The translations under genes and the position numbers were made by a program. Under the pieces are notes generated by a model. The model saw only the letters and a list, made by a program, of their open reading frames with translations, was not told the origin of the DNA and searched no databases. A stretch of 58,696 nt of DNA from Poindextera sp036494815 (GTDB lineage Bacteria; Pseudomonadota; Alphaproteobacteria; Caulobacterales; Caulobacteraceae): assembly GCA_036494815.1 (NCBI GenBank), contig DASXNV010000068.1:1-58696 (forward strand), given 5' to 3'. Every line of letters begins with the position of its first letter. Position 1 is the first letter of the stretch. Below, piece after piece: positions 8,968 to 17,433 of the stretch.

Positions 8968-9090
8968 TTGTATCATAAGCCGTCGCCGTCAAGTGTGATC
9001 TCAGAGTCGCTGGATGGACGTTAAAGGCTGCTGCGGAATGACGCGCCGTTGCGCGCCGGCGAACCGCGCAGGCGCCCATTGTTGAGTACA

Positions 9091-9211
9091 ATAAGACTAA
9101 TATCTTATGAAAAATCGTTAACCTTACCTGGCAAGCCCATGCACAAGTGTTTTAAAATACGAAGATTTCTGCCGATCCACGGTCTTGCCTCGATAAAATA
9201 TAATACGTATT
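9091..9211. promoter_or_regulatory. AT-rich leader with two palindromes before the MarR gene
   Basis: ATAAGA-CTAATA-TCTTAT (9091-9108) is a perfect inverted repeat with six-base arms. AATACGTATT (9202-9211) is a perfect ten-base palindrome ending two bases before the MarR start codon. The whole stretch is far richer in A and T than its surroundings. MarR proteins commonly bind such palindromes in their own promoters. Assignment to this regulator is inferred from position. Confidence 0.4.
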
Positions 9212-9213
9212 GC

Positions 9214-9660
9214 ATGCTAATGAGCGAGCCTGAATCCGACTCTGCGGCGATCGCCCGCGCTGTATTGGCGCTCGGCCGTCGCCTGCGCACCGCGCGGCCC
9301 GACACCGCCCTCAGCCTCTCGGCCCTGGGCGCCTTGAGCGCCCTGAACAGGCTGGGGGCCATGTCCGCCGCCCGTCTGGCCGCCGAGGAGCGGTTGCAGC
9401 CTCAATCCCTGACCAGGCTAGTGGCCGATCTGCAAAGCCGCGCCCTGATCCGGCGCACCCGCAACCCGAACGACCGCCGCGCCGTGATCCTCGAGATCAC
9501 CCCCATCGGTCGGCAGGTCCTGGCCAGCGACCAGCGCCAGCGTCAGCTGTGGCTCGACCAGGCCATGGCCAGCCGGCTGACTGTCGCCGAGCGCGCGCTC
9601 TTGCGTTTGGCGGCCTATCTGATGCAAAAGCTGGCCGCGTCCGACAACGCTATCATATAG
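9214..9660 (+). CDS. MarR-family transcriptional regulator
   Basis: From the Met at 9214 the protein has 148 residues, the usual MarR length. The winged helix is clear: LSALGALSALNRLGAMSAAR, then AEERLQPQSLTRLVADLQSR, then the wing RTRNPNDRRAVILEITPIGR. The frame is open back to 9049, but those extra residues are encoded by an AT-rich non-coding-looking stretch and have no family match. ATG codons at 9214 and 9220 are both possible, and neither has a visible ribosome-binding site. It is divergent from the TonB receptor and lies 110 bases upstream of edd on the same strand. It could regulate itself, the receptor unit or edd; the palindromes in its leader favour autoregulation. Confidence 0.85.
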   Translation: MLMSEPESDSAAIARAVLALGRRLRTARPDTALSLSALGALSALNRLGAMSAARLAAEERLQPQSLTRLVADLQSRALIRRTRNPNDRRAVILEITPIGRQVLASDQRQRQLWLDQAMASRLTVAERALLRLAAYLMQKLAASDNAII

Positions 9661-9770
9661 GCCGCACAACCATTTTTTGCGCCAATGGACCCGAGAGCCT
9701 GCCCTTACGGCAAGCCTGTGCTAGAAGCGCCGCGCCGGGACCAAAGCTCGGGGCCAGGGAGTGAATCGCC

Positions 9771-11573
9771 ATGCATGACGTCGTCGCCGCGGTGACCGCC
9801 AGGATCAAGGAGCGCAGCCGCGACCGCCGCGCGGACTATCTGGCGCGCATGGACGAGGCCAAGGCCTCGGGCGCGGGCCGTGGCAAGCTGTCCTGCGCCA
9901 ACTGGGCTCACGCCTTCGCCGCCGCGCCGGGGGAAGACAAGCGGCGGATCATGGACCCCTCCGCCCCCAATATCGGCATCGTCACCGCCTATAACGACAT
10001 GCTGTCGGCCCATCAGCCCTATGAGCATTTTCCGGAACTGATCCGCGCCGCCGCGCGCGAGGCCGGGGCCACCGCCCAGGTCGCCGGCGGGGTGCCGGCC
10101 ATGTGCGACGGCGTCACCCAGGGCCGTCCAGGGATGGAGCTGTCCCTGTTCTCCCGCGACGTGATCGCTATGTCCACGGCGGTGGCCCTGACCCATGACG
10201 CCTTTGACGGCGCCATCTGCATGGGCGTTTGCGACAAGATCGTGCCGGGGCTGGTGATCGGCGCCCTGGCCTTTGGCCATCTGCCGGTGCTGTTCGCTCC
10301 GGCCGGACCCATGACCAGCGGCCTGTCCAACGCCGAGAAAGCCAAGACCCGCGCCCTTTACGCCGAGGGCAAGGCCAGCCGCGACGAGCTTTTGGCTTCG
10401 GAAATGGCCTCCTATCACGGCCCGGGCACGTGCACCTTCTACGGCACCGCCAATTCCAACCAGATGCTGATGGAAATGATGGGCCTGCACCTGCCGGGCG
10501 CGGCTTTCGTCCATCCCTACACGCCCCTGCGCGACGCCCTGACCGGGGCTGCGGCGCACCGCCTCGTCGAGATCGGCGCCACGCGCCAGGAGTACGCCCC
10601 CATGGCGCGGGTGGTGGACGAGCGGGCGGTGGTCAATGGCATGGTGGGCCTTTTGGCCACCGGCGGCTCGACCAACCACACTCTGCACCTGGTGGCCATG
10701 GCCCGGGCGGCGGGGATCGAGATCACTTGGGACGATTTCGGCGACCTGTCACGGGTGACGCCCATGCTGTGCCGGGTCTATCCCAATGGTTCGGGCGATG
10801 TGAACCACTTCCACGCCGCTGGCGGCATGGCCTTTGTGGTGCGCGAGCTGCTCGATGCGGGCCTGGCGCACGAGGATGTGCTGACCGTGGCCGGGCCCAG
10901 CCTGCGCCACTACCAGCAGGAGCCTTACCTGGAAGACGGCAAACTGGCCTGGCGCGAAGGAACCGCGCAATCGCTGGACACCGCCATCCTGCGCCCGGTC
11001 AGCGACCCCTTCGATCCGGAAGGCGGCATTCGCCTCCTGGCCGGCAATCTGGGCCGCAGCGTGATCAAGACCTCGGCGGTCAAGCCCGAGCGGCGGCATA
11101 TCGAAGCCCCGGCCAAGGTGTTCGACGACCAGGACGACCTTCTGACCGCTTTTAAGGCCGGCGAACTGACTGGCGACTTCATCGCCGTGGTCCGCTTCCA
11201 GGGTCCCAAGGCCAATGGCATGCCGGAGCTGCACAATCTTAGCCCGACCTTGGGCCTGCTGATGGACCGGGGGCAGAATGTGGCCTTGGTCACCGATGGA
11301 CGCATGTCGGGCGCTTCGGGCAAGGTGCCCGCGGCCCTGCATGTGACGCCGGAGGCGATCGAGGGTGGGCCCTTGGCCTATGTCAGGAATGGCGATGTGA
11401 TCCGGATGGACGCGGAGACGGGAATCTTGGAGCTTAAGGTCGAGGCGACGGAACTGCGCGCGCGCACGCCCGTGGTGAAGCGTCCCGTGGGCCACGGCCT
11501 GGGCCGGGAGCTGTTCGGCCATATGCGGGCGGTGGTCAGCGGGGCCGAGACCGGCGCTTCGGTGCTGTTTTGA
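9771..11573 (+). CDS. edd: 6-phosphogluconate dehydratase (Entner-Doudoroff)
   Basis: The protein has 600 residues, the usual Edd length, and belongs to the IlvD/Edd dehydratase family. It converts 6-phosphogluconate to 2-keto-3-deoxy-6-phosphogluconate in the cytosol. The presumed [4Fe-4S] ligands are in PAMCDGVTQG (Cys112), GVCDK (Cys154) and GPGTCTFYGT (Cys221). The NGMPELH and VTDGRMSGASGK motifs near the end are also family signatures; NGMPELH and the overall pattern favour Edd over IlvD. GGGAG lies upstream of the ATG. The stop codon overlaps the start of glk by four bases, so the two are translationally coupled. zwf and pgl, often found directly upstream in relatives, are absent here. 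Confidence 0.95.
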   Translation: MHDVVAAVTARIKERSRDRRADYLARMDEAKASGAGRGKLSCANWAHAFAAAPGEDKRRIMDPSAPNIGIVTAYNDMLSAHQPYEHFPELIRAAAREAGATAQVAGGVPAMCDGVTQGRPGMELSLFSRDVIAMSTAVALTHDAFDGAICMGVCDKIVPGLVIGALAFGHLPVLFAPAGPMTSGLSNAEKAKTRALYAEGKASRDELLASEMASYHGPGTCTFYGTANSNQMLMEMMGLHLPGAAFVHPYTPLRDALTGAAAHRLVEIGATRQEYAPMARVVDERAVVNGMVGLLATGGSTNHTLHLVAMARAAGIEITWDDFGDLSRVTPMLCRVYPNGSGDVNHFHAAGGMAFVVRELLDAGLAHEDVLTVAGPSLRHYQQEPYLEDGKLAWREGTAQSLDTAILRPVSDPFDPEGGIRLLAGNLGRSVIKTSAVKPERRHIEAPAKVFDDQDDLLTAFKAGELTGDFIAVVRFQGPKANGMPELHNLSPTLGLLMDRGQNVALVTDGRMSGASGKVPAALHVTPEAIEGGPLAYVRNGDVIRMDAETGILELKVEATELRARTPVVKRPVGHGLGRELFGHMRAVVSGAETGASVLF

Positions 11574-12586
11574 GCGTGGCGCTCGCGACCCAAGCGGCCA
11601 GCCCCGCCATTGTTGGCCTGATCGGCGATATCGGCGGCACCAACGCCCGCTTCGCCCTGGGGCATATCGAGGGCGAGCGCATCTGGGTTAGTTCCCTGCG
11701 CATCCTGCAGGCGGCGGACTATCCTACTGGCGAGGACGCCGTGCGCGCCTATCTGGATGGCCTGGATGGACACGACCGTCCCCGGTTCGCGGTGATCGCC
11801 GCCGCCGGGCCGATCGAGCATGGCGCCGTGGAGTTCACCAACAACACCGCCTGGCGCTTTTCCGAGGCTGGTCTGGTCAAGGCGGCCCATCTGGATGGGG
11901 CGCGGCTGATCAATGACTTCACCGCACAATCCCTGGCCATCGACCACCTGCAGCCCGAGGACTGGCGCACGGTCGGGCCCCTGGAAGTCTCAGCCGAAGC
12001 CAACGGCACCGCCGCGATTCTGGGGCCAGGAACCGGCTTCGGCGCCGGCGCGCGGGTCGGCGACGGCAAGGCGCGAGCCACCCTGTCGGGCGAGGCGGGA
12101 CACACCACCTTCGCCCCCTCCGACGAGCTCGAAAGCGAGATCGCCCGCCGGCTGACGCTTCGGTTCGGCCGGGTGTCGGTGGAGCGGCTGCTGTCGGGGC
12201 CTGGCCTGGCCACACTGTATGAGACCCTCAACGCCATCGAGGGCGTGGACACCCCGCCCTTGACCCCCAACCTGATCACCCACCGGGCCATCGAGGGCGA
12301 CGAACTGTGCCGCGCCGCCCTGTCGCGGTTCTGCGCCATCCTGGGCACGGTGGCCGGCGACCTGGCCCTGGCCTATGGCGCCCGGGCGGGGGTCTACGTC
12401 GCCGGCGGCATCGCCCCGGTGATCCTGGAATATCTGCGCGCCAGCGATTTTCGCGCCCGCTTCGACGCCAAGGGTCGTATGAGCGACTATGTGAAATCCA
12501 TTCCAACCCGTGTGGTCGTGCGGCCGGACGCGGCCCTCCTGGGCGCGGCCAGCCTGCTCAGCGATCTGGAGATTGTCAGCCGATGA
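11570..12586 (+). CDS. glk: Glucokinase
   Basis: This 338-residue cytosolic enzyme phosphorylates glucose with ATP. The phosphate-binding motif GDIGGTNARFAL lies at residues 19-30. LINDFTAQ and GPGTGFGAGA in the middle are typical of the Glk family, and GGIAP appears near the C terminus. The start is a TTG that overlaps the edd stop in TTGA; a GTG two codons later is the alternative. Its end overlaps the pyk start in ATGA. The tight edd-glk-pyk arrangement implies one transcript that feeds glucose into the Entner-Doudoroff pathway and drains it at pyruvate kinase. Confidence 0.95.
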   Translation: MSVALATQAASPAIVGLIGDIGGTNARFALGHIEGERIWVSSLRILQAADYPTGEDAVRAYLDGLDGHDRPRFAVIAAAGPIEHGAVEFTNNTAWRFSEAGLVKAAHLDGARLINDFTAQSLAIDHLQPEDWRTVGPLEVSAEANGTAAILGPGTGFGAGARVGDGKARATLSGEAGHTTFAPSDELESEIARRLTLRFGRVSVERLLSGPGLATLYETLNAIEGVDTPPLTPNLITHRAIEGDELCRAALSRFCAILGTVAGDLALAYGARAGVYVAGGIAPVILEYLRASDFRARFDAKGRMSDYVKSIPTRVVVRPDAALLGAASLLSDLEIVSR

Positions 12587-14010
12587 TCCGTGTCCGCCGC
12601 GCCCGCATCGTCGCCACCCTCGGCCCCGCCAGCCGCGCGCCCGACCAGGTTCTGGCCCTGGCCCGCGCCGGAGCCGATGTGTTCCGCCTGAATTTCAGCC
12701 ACGGAACCCATGACGATCATGCCGCCGCCCTGGCCGCGGTGCGTGCGGCGGAAGCGGCGGTGGAGCGTCCGCTGGCGGTTCTGGCGGACCTTCAAGGGCC
12801 GAAATTCCGGCTGGGGACCTTCAAGGCCGGACGTATCGCCATCGGTCCAGGGTCGCGCCTGCGCCTGGACCTGGATCCGACCCCGGGTGACACCCAGCGG
12901 GTCTATATGCCCCATCCGGAACTGTTCGCCGCCCTGACCCCGGACGCCCAGCTGCTGCTGGACGATGGCCGTGTGCGGTTAAAAGTGATCAATTGCGGCC
13001 CGGCCTTCGCCGATGTGGAAGTGATCCAGGGCGACGGACTTTCCAATCACAAGGGTGTCTCCCTGCCCGGCGCGGTGATTCCCCTGTCGCCCCTGACGCC
13101 CAAGGATCGCGAAGACCTGGCCTACGCCCTGCGTATCGGCGTCGATTGGGTGGCCCTTTCCTTTGTCCAGCGGGCGGCGGACATGGCCGAGCTGCGGCAA
13201 CTGGTGCAGGGCCGCGCCGCGGTGTTGGCCAAGATCGAAAAGCCGGCGGCCCTGGTGGACCTGGCGGCCATCCTCGACCTTTGCGACGGGGTGATGGTGG
13301 CGCGGGGAGACCTGGGCGTGGAGCTGGATCCCGAAGAGGTGCCGGTGGCGCAGAAGGCTATTGTGCGTGCGGCGCGCCGCCGCGGCCTACCGGTGATCGT
13401 CGCCACCCAGATGCTGGAATCCATGATCAGCGCCTCGGTGCCCACGCGGGCCGAGGCCAGCGACGTGGCCAACGCCGTTTACGAGGGCGCCGACGCCTTG
13501 ATGCTGTCCGCCGAGACCGCATCGGGCGGTTTTCCCATCGAGGCGGTGACCATCATGAGCCGCATCATCGCGCGGGTGGAGCGCGACCCCAACTGGCCCG
13601 GCCTGATGGACGCCGAGCATGCGGGCATGGAGGATGGCGACGCCGACGCCCTGGTGGCCGCCGCCCGCCGCGCCGCCGAAGCCAGCTCAACCGCCTGTCT
13701 CGTGGTCTACACCACCACCGGCATGACCGCCCTGCGCCTGGCGCGGGAGCGTCCCTTGCAGCCGGTGCTGGCCCTGACCTCAAACGTCAACGCTGCGCGC
13801 AAGCTGGGCCTGGTCTGGGGCCTGGAGCCGCGGGTGGCCGAGGCGCCCAAGGACCTCGACAGCCTGACCCGCGTCGCCGCGGGGCTCGCCGCCGATCTCG
13901 GCCTGGCGGAACCCAACAGCCGCATCTGGATCCTCGCGGGCACCCCGTTCGGCTCCCCGGGGGCTGCGAACCTGTTGCGCCTGGCCCATGCGCCGGCGAA
14001 AGCCCGGTAG
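12583..14010 (+). CDS. pyk: Pyruvate kinase
   Basis: The protein has 475 residues from the ATG that overlaps the glk stop by four bases; the longer open frame upstream is only the glk region read in another frame. It converts phosphoenolpyruvate and ADP to pyruvate and ATP. Visible signatures are ARIVATLGPAS at the N terminus, FRLNFSHG, the catalytic stretch VLAKIEKP, the metal-binding MVARGDLGVEL, and ATQMLESMI. The C-terminal domain is full length. It is the last gene of the edd-glk-pyk unit. No DUF2312 gene, which often adjoins pyk in relatives, is seen downstream. Confidence 0.95.
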   Translation: MIRVRRARIVATLGPASRAPDQVLALARAGADVFRLNFSHGTHDDHAAALAAVRAAEAAVERPLAVLADLQGPKFRLGTFKAGRIAIGPGSRLRLDLDPTPGDTQRVYMPHPELFAALTPDAQLLLDDGRVRLKVINCGPAFADVEVIQGDGLSNHKGVSLPGAVIPLSPLTPKDREDLAYALRIGVDWVALSFVQRAADMAELRQLVQGRAAVLAKIEKPAALVDLAAILDLCDGVMVARGDLGVELDPEEVPVAQKAIVRAARRRGLPVIVATQMLESMISASVPTRAEASDVANAVYEGADALMLSAETASGGFPIEAVTIMSRIIARVERDPNWPGLMDAEHAGMEDGDADALVAAARRAAEASSTACLVVYTTTGMTALRLARERPLQPVLALTSNVNAARKLGLVWGLEPRVAEAPKDLDSLTRVAAGLAADLGLAEPNSRIWILAGTPFGSPGAANLLRLAHAPAKAR

Positions 14011-14030
14011 CGGCCTCCACCGCCACCGCA

Positions 14031-14071
14031 AACAAAAACGGCCCCGGTTCCACGCGCGGGAGCCGGGGCCG
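14031..14071 (-). terminator. Rho-independent terminator of the sulfate-binding protein gene
   Basis: CGGCCCCGG (14039-14047) pairs with CCGGGGCCG (14063-14071), and the stem can be extended inward with a G-U pair. Read on the minus strand it is followed by CGTTTTTGTT, the T-rich tail of a classic terminator. It lies between the convergent pyk and sulfate-binding genes, so the stem may also stop pyk transcripts. Confidence 0.7.
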
Positions 14072-14098
14072 GAGAGGCCGAGCGTCAAAGGGGGAGGA

Positions 14099-15160
14099 TC
14101 AGCTCGGCTTGTAGATCTGGTCGAACACCCCGCCGTCGGCGAAGTGGGTGGCCTGGGCCTTGGTCCAGCCGCCAAAGGTGTCGTCGATGGTGACCAGGGG
14201 CAGTTTGGGGAATTGAGCCGCATATTTTGCGGCCGCAGCGGTGTTGCGTGGGCGGTAGAAGTTACGCGCCACGATCTCCTGGCCCAGCGGGCTGTAGAGG
14301 AAGTTCAGATAGGCTGTGGCCAGGGTGCGGGTCTTTTTGCGGTCCACCACCTTGTCCACCAGGGCCACCGGCGGCTCGGCCAGGATCGACAGTCTGGGAT
14401 AGACGATCTCGAGCTTGTCGGGACCCAGCTCCTTCAGCGCCAGATGGGCCTCGTTCTCCCAGGCCAGCAGCACGTCGCCCAGGCCCTGTTCGGTGAAGGT
14501 GGTGGTGGCGCCCCGGGCGCCGGAGGCCAGCACGGGGACCTGATGATAGAGCTTCTGCACGAAGGCGCGGGCCGAAGCCTCGCTGCCGCCGGGCTGCTTC
14601 AACGCCCAGCCCCAGGCCGCCAGATAGTTCCAGCGCGCGCCGCCCGAGGTCTTGGGATTGGGCGTGATGACGGCGATGTTCGGCCTGATCAGGTCGCTCC
14701 AGTCATGGATCTTGGCCGGATTGCCCTTGCGCACCAGGAAGACGATGGTCGAGGTGTAGGGGGTGGAGTTGTCGGGCAGGCGGCTTTGCCAGTTGGCCGG
14801 CAGCAATTGCGCCTTGGCCGCGATTTCGTCGATGTCGAAGGCCAGGCCCAGCGTGACCACGTCGGCTTCCAGCCCGTCGATCACCGCCCGGGCCTGCTTG
14901 CCAGACCCGCCGTGGCTCTGATCGATCAGCACGTCCTGACCGGTGCGATCCTTCCAGAAGCGGATGAAATTGGCGTTGAAGTCCTTGTACAGCTCGCGGG
15001 TGGGATCGTAGCTGACATTCAGCAATTTCAATGGTTTGGGTTCGGCCGCGGCGGCCAGGCCGGTGAGGATCGCCGGCGCTGCCAGAGCCGCGCCGCCACC
15101 GATCGCCAGGCTCAGCAAGGATCGGCGCGAGGCGCTGGGCAGTCGCAGGTCGATGGTCAT
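14099..15160 (-). CDS. Sulfate ABC transporter substrate-binding protein
   Basis: The protein has 353 residues. It has a Tat-like leader (SRRSLLSLAIGGGAALAAPA), so export may be folded through Tat; the mature form is periplasmic. LLNVSYDPTRELY, DQSHGGSGKQARAVIDGLEA, NPKTSGGARWNYLAAWGWAL and PPVALVDKVVD are the hallmarks of the Sbp/CysP family that binds sulfate or thiosulfate for a CysTWA permease. No permease or ATPase genes are adjacent, so it is an orphan in this window. It is divergent from phoR across about 260 bases. A mixed sulfate/phosphate starvation role is possible from context only. Confidence 0.9.
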   Translation of the reverse strand: MTIDLRLPSASRRSLLSLAIGGGAALAAPAILTGLAAAAEPKPLKLLNVSYDPTRELYKDFNANFIRFWKDRTGQDVLIDQSHGGSGKQARAVIDGLEADVVTLGLAFDIDEIAAKAQLLPANWQSRLPDNSTPYTSTIVFLVRKGNPAKIHDWSDLIRPNIAVITPNPKTSGGARWNYLAAWGWALKQPGGSEASARAFVQKLYHQVPVLASGARGATTTFTEQGLGDVLLAWENEAHLALKELGPDKLEIVYPRLSILAEPPVALVDKVVDRKKTRTLATAYLNFLYSPLGQEIVARNFYRPRNTAAAAKYAAQFPKLPLVTIDDTFGGWTKAQATHFADGGVFDQIYKPS

Positions 15161-15421
15161 CGGCGTCTCCTTGGAGTCACGGGTCGAGGCGCGTTCCAGG
15201 CGCGCGCCGCTCCCTTGCGTTTCGGTGAGTCGATAAAACCCCCTTACCCCTAGCGCTACAATAGAGAATAATCGTCGCGCGCCTCAGTTTTGCTGATGGT
15301 CCATTCCAGGCTCCCGTTTCGCCTCGAGCCTCACGGCGGCCAGTTTGCGCATCGCCGGATTGCGCTCTAGGGCTTAACCTGTTCCTCAGCTTACGTCCCT
15401 CGCCCTCTCCGAGGCCTTTAG

Positions 15422-16594
15422 ATGCCGTCCGCGATCATAGCCCCGCCCACGCCAACTACCCCGCCGGAGGAGCGTCCCGCCTTCGCCGCCCTGGTCGAGA
15501 GCCTGCCAGACCCGGTGCTGGTGGTGGTTGCGCGTGACCGGGACGATCCCTCCGACCGGCGGGTGGCCTTCGCCAATCGGGCGGCGCGCGACCTGCTTCG
15601 CATCCAGACCGAGGGGACGCCTCTGGTCTCAGCCATTCGTCATCCACGGGTGCTGGAAGCGGTGGACGAGAGCCTGTTCGGCTTGGCTCAGGGCGAGGCG
15701 TCCTATGAGACCGGTGGCGCTCAGGACCGTTATTGGCGGGTTTTGACCCGGCCGCTGGAAACGGCGCCGGATGGCGCTCGCCAGGCCCTTCTGGTGATCC
15801 GCGACGAGACGGATTCGCGGCGCAACGAGCGCATGCGCGCCGATTTCCTGGCCAACGCCAGCCACGAACTGCGCACGCCCTTGGCGTCCCTGACGGGCTT
15901 TATCGAGACCCTGCGCGGCCACGCCAAGGACGACACCGTGGCGCGCGAACGCTTTCTGGGAGTGATGGCGGCCCAAGCCGGGCGCATGGCGCGGTTGATC
16001 GACGATCTGATGTCCTTGAGCCGGATCGAGCTCAACGAACACATTGCGCCCGAGGGCAAGGTCGACATGGCCCTGGCGGTGCTGGACGTGATCGACGCCC
16101 TGTCGCCCCTGGCCGCCGAACGGGGGGTGAAGTTCAAGACCACCCTGCCGGAGCGCGGCGATGCGGTGATCAATGGCGACCGCGACCAGATCCTGCAGGT
16201 GGCTCAGAACCTGATCGACAACGCGTCGAAATATTCCCCCGTCGGCGATTTCGTGGAGGTCGAGGTCGCTGTCGGCCTGACCGCCGAGGCGGCCATCGGT
16301 TCATTGCGCCCCGGCGCGGCGCGGCTGTCGATCCTCAACCCCGATCTGGTGGGCGGAGAGCGGTTCGTGGTGCTGCGCTGCGCCGACCACGGCCCGGGCA
16401 TCGCCCGCGAGCACCTGCCGCGCCTGTCCGAGCGTTTCTATCGGGTCGAGGGGCAAAAGAGCGGCGAGCGGCTGGGTACGGGTCTGGGCTTGGCCATCGT
16501 CAAACATATCGTCAACCGCCACCGCGGCGGCTTGGCGGTGGAGAGCGCCGCGGGCCAGGGAACGACCTTCATCGCCTACTTCCCTCGGCTGTAA
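15422..16594 (+). CDS. phoR: Phosphate regulon sensor histidine kinase PhoR, without visible membrane anchor
   Basis: The protein has 390 residues. A PAS-like domain lies at about 20-130, the dimerisation/phosphoacceptor helix contains FLANASHELRTPLASLTGF with His148, and the ATPase domain has NLIDNASKYSP, DHGPGIAREHLPRLSERFY and GTGLGLAIVKHIV. The order and the phoU-phoB partners identify PhoR. Well-known PhoR proteins have N-terminal membrane helices; here residues 1-40 are polar and Pro-rich, and a TAG sits directly before the ATG, so no longer form is possible. The kinase is therefore predicted to be soluble, or tethered by a partner. Its stop codon lies inside a Pho box. Confidence 0.88.
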   Translation: MPSAIIAPPTPTTPPEERPAFAALVESLPDPVLVVVARDRDDPSDRRVAFANRAARDLLRIQTEGTPLVSAIRHPRVLEAVDESLFGLAQGEASYETGGAQDRYWRVLTRPLETAPDGARQALLVIRDETDSRRNERMRADFLANASHELRTPLASLTGFIETLRGHAKDDTVARERFLGVMAAQAGRMARLIDDLMSLSRIELNEHIAPEGKVDMALAVLDVIDALSPLAAERGVKFKTTLPERGDAVINGDRDQILQVAQNLIDNASKYSPVGDFVEVEVAVGLTAEAAIGSLRPGAARLSILNPDLVGGERFVVLRCADHGPGIAREHLPRLSERFYRVEGQKSGERLGTGLGLAIVKHIVNRHRGGLAVESAAGQGTTFIAYFPRL

Positions 16595-16617
16595 CAAAAG
16601 TGTCATAAAACCGTCGC
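16589..16617 (+). promoter_or_regulatory. Pho box overlapping the phoR stop and preceding phoU
   Basis: Three direct repeats with an 11-base period are visible: CTGTAAC (16589-16595), GTGTCAT (16600-16606) and CCGTCGC (16611-16617), separated by AAAA each time. This matches the known PhoB site pattern of CTGTCAT repeats spaced by A/T. It lies 87 bases before the phoU start. In relatives the pstC gene begins at this junction, so the box now appears to drive phoU-phoB alone. Confidence 0.75.
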
Positions 16618-16703
16618 ACAGCGAGAGCAATCCGAGTCCATCCTGGGCCTAGGGTGCTTGCGCCGACACGGGCGGCGCTTTTGACAGACGGTTTCAGCAC
16701 TCC

Positions 16704-17423
16704 ATGAACGACTATTGCGCCAAGTCCGGCGGTGATCTGATCGAACCCCTGGTCGCCGAAGTGGCGCGCCTGGGCGGATTGGCCGAAGCCCAGATCGCCG
16801 ACTGCGTCGACGCCATCACCCGCCGCGACGTGCCCCTGGCCCAGGCCCTGATCGCTCGCGACCACAAGCTCGACATGCTGCAGGCCGACATCGAACGCCG
16901 GGCCATCGATCTGATCGCCACCCGCCAGCTGTCGGGCCGCCAGCTGCGCCGCGCCGTGGCCGCACTGAAGATCGCCATGAACCTGGAGCGTTGCGGCGAT
17001 CTGGCCCGCAACATCGCCAAGCGCACCCTGGTCCTAAGCGAAAGCGAGCCGCTGACCCCTCTCACCCGTTCCATCGACCGCATGGGCCGCCTTGTGGCCA
17101 GCCGCCTCAAAGAGGTTCTGGACGCCTATACCGCCGGCGAGCTGGAAAAGGCCGCTGGGGTCTGGGCGCGCGATACCGAGGTCGACGAGCACTATAACAG
17201 CCTGTTCCGCGAACTTCTGACCTACATGATGGGCGATCCGCGGACGATCACGCCCGGCGCGCACCTGCTTTTCATCGCCAAGAACCTGGAGCGGATCGGC
17301 GATCACGCCACCAATATCGCCGAGATCATCCACTTTGAGGTCACCGGCGAGAACGAGCTTGGCGATCGCCCCAAGTGGGACGCCCTGATGGAGCGGGTCG
17401 ATGCGGTTCAGCCCAAAGGATGA
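16704..17423 (+). CDS. phoU: Phosphate signalling complex protein PhoU
   Basis: The protein has 239 residues and consists of two similar three-helix bundles, the standard PhoU build. Metal-cluster motifs appear in both halves: ALKIAMNLERCGDLARNIAK at about residues 89-108 and LLFIAKNLERIGDHATNIAE near 190. PhoU links the Pst transporter to PhoR and restrains phosphate uptake and signalling. Here phoR lies 109 bases upstream and phoB 10 bases downstream, but pstCAB are missing from their usual place. The start ATG follows a short non-coding stretch that carries the Pho box. Confidence 0.95.
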   Translation: MNDYCAKSGGDLIEPLVAEVARLGGLAEAQIADCVDAITRRDVPLAQALIARDHKLDMLQADIERRAIDLIATRQLSGRQLRRAVAALKIAMNLERCGDLARNIAKRTLVLSESEPLTPLTRSIDRMGRLVASRLKEVLDAYTAGELEKAAGVWARDTEVDEHYNSLFRELLTYMMGDPRTITPGAHLLFIAKNLERIGDHATNIAEIIHFEVTGENELGDRPKWDALMERVDAVQPKG

Positions 17424-17433
17424 GGACTAAGCC

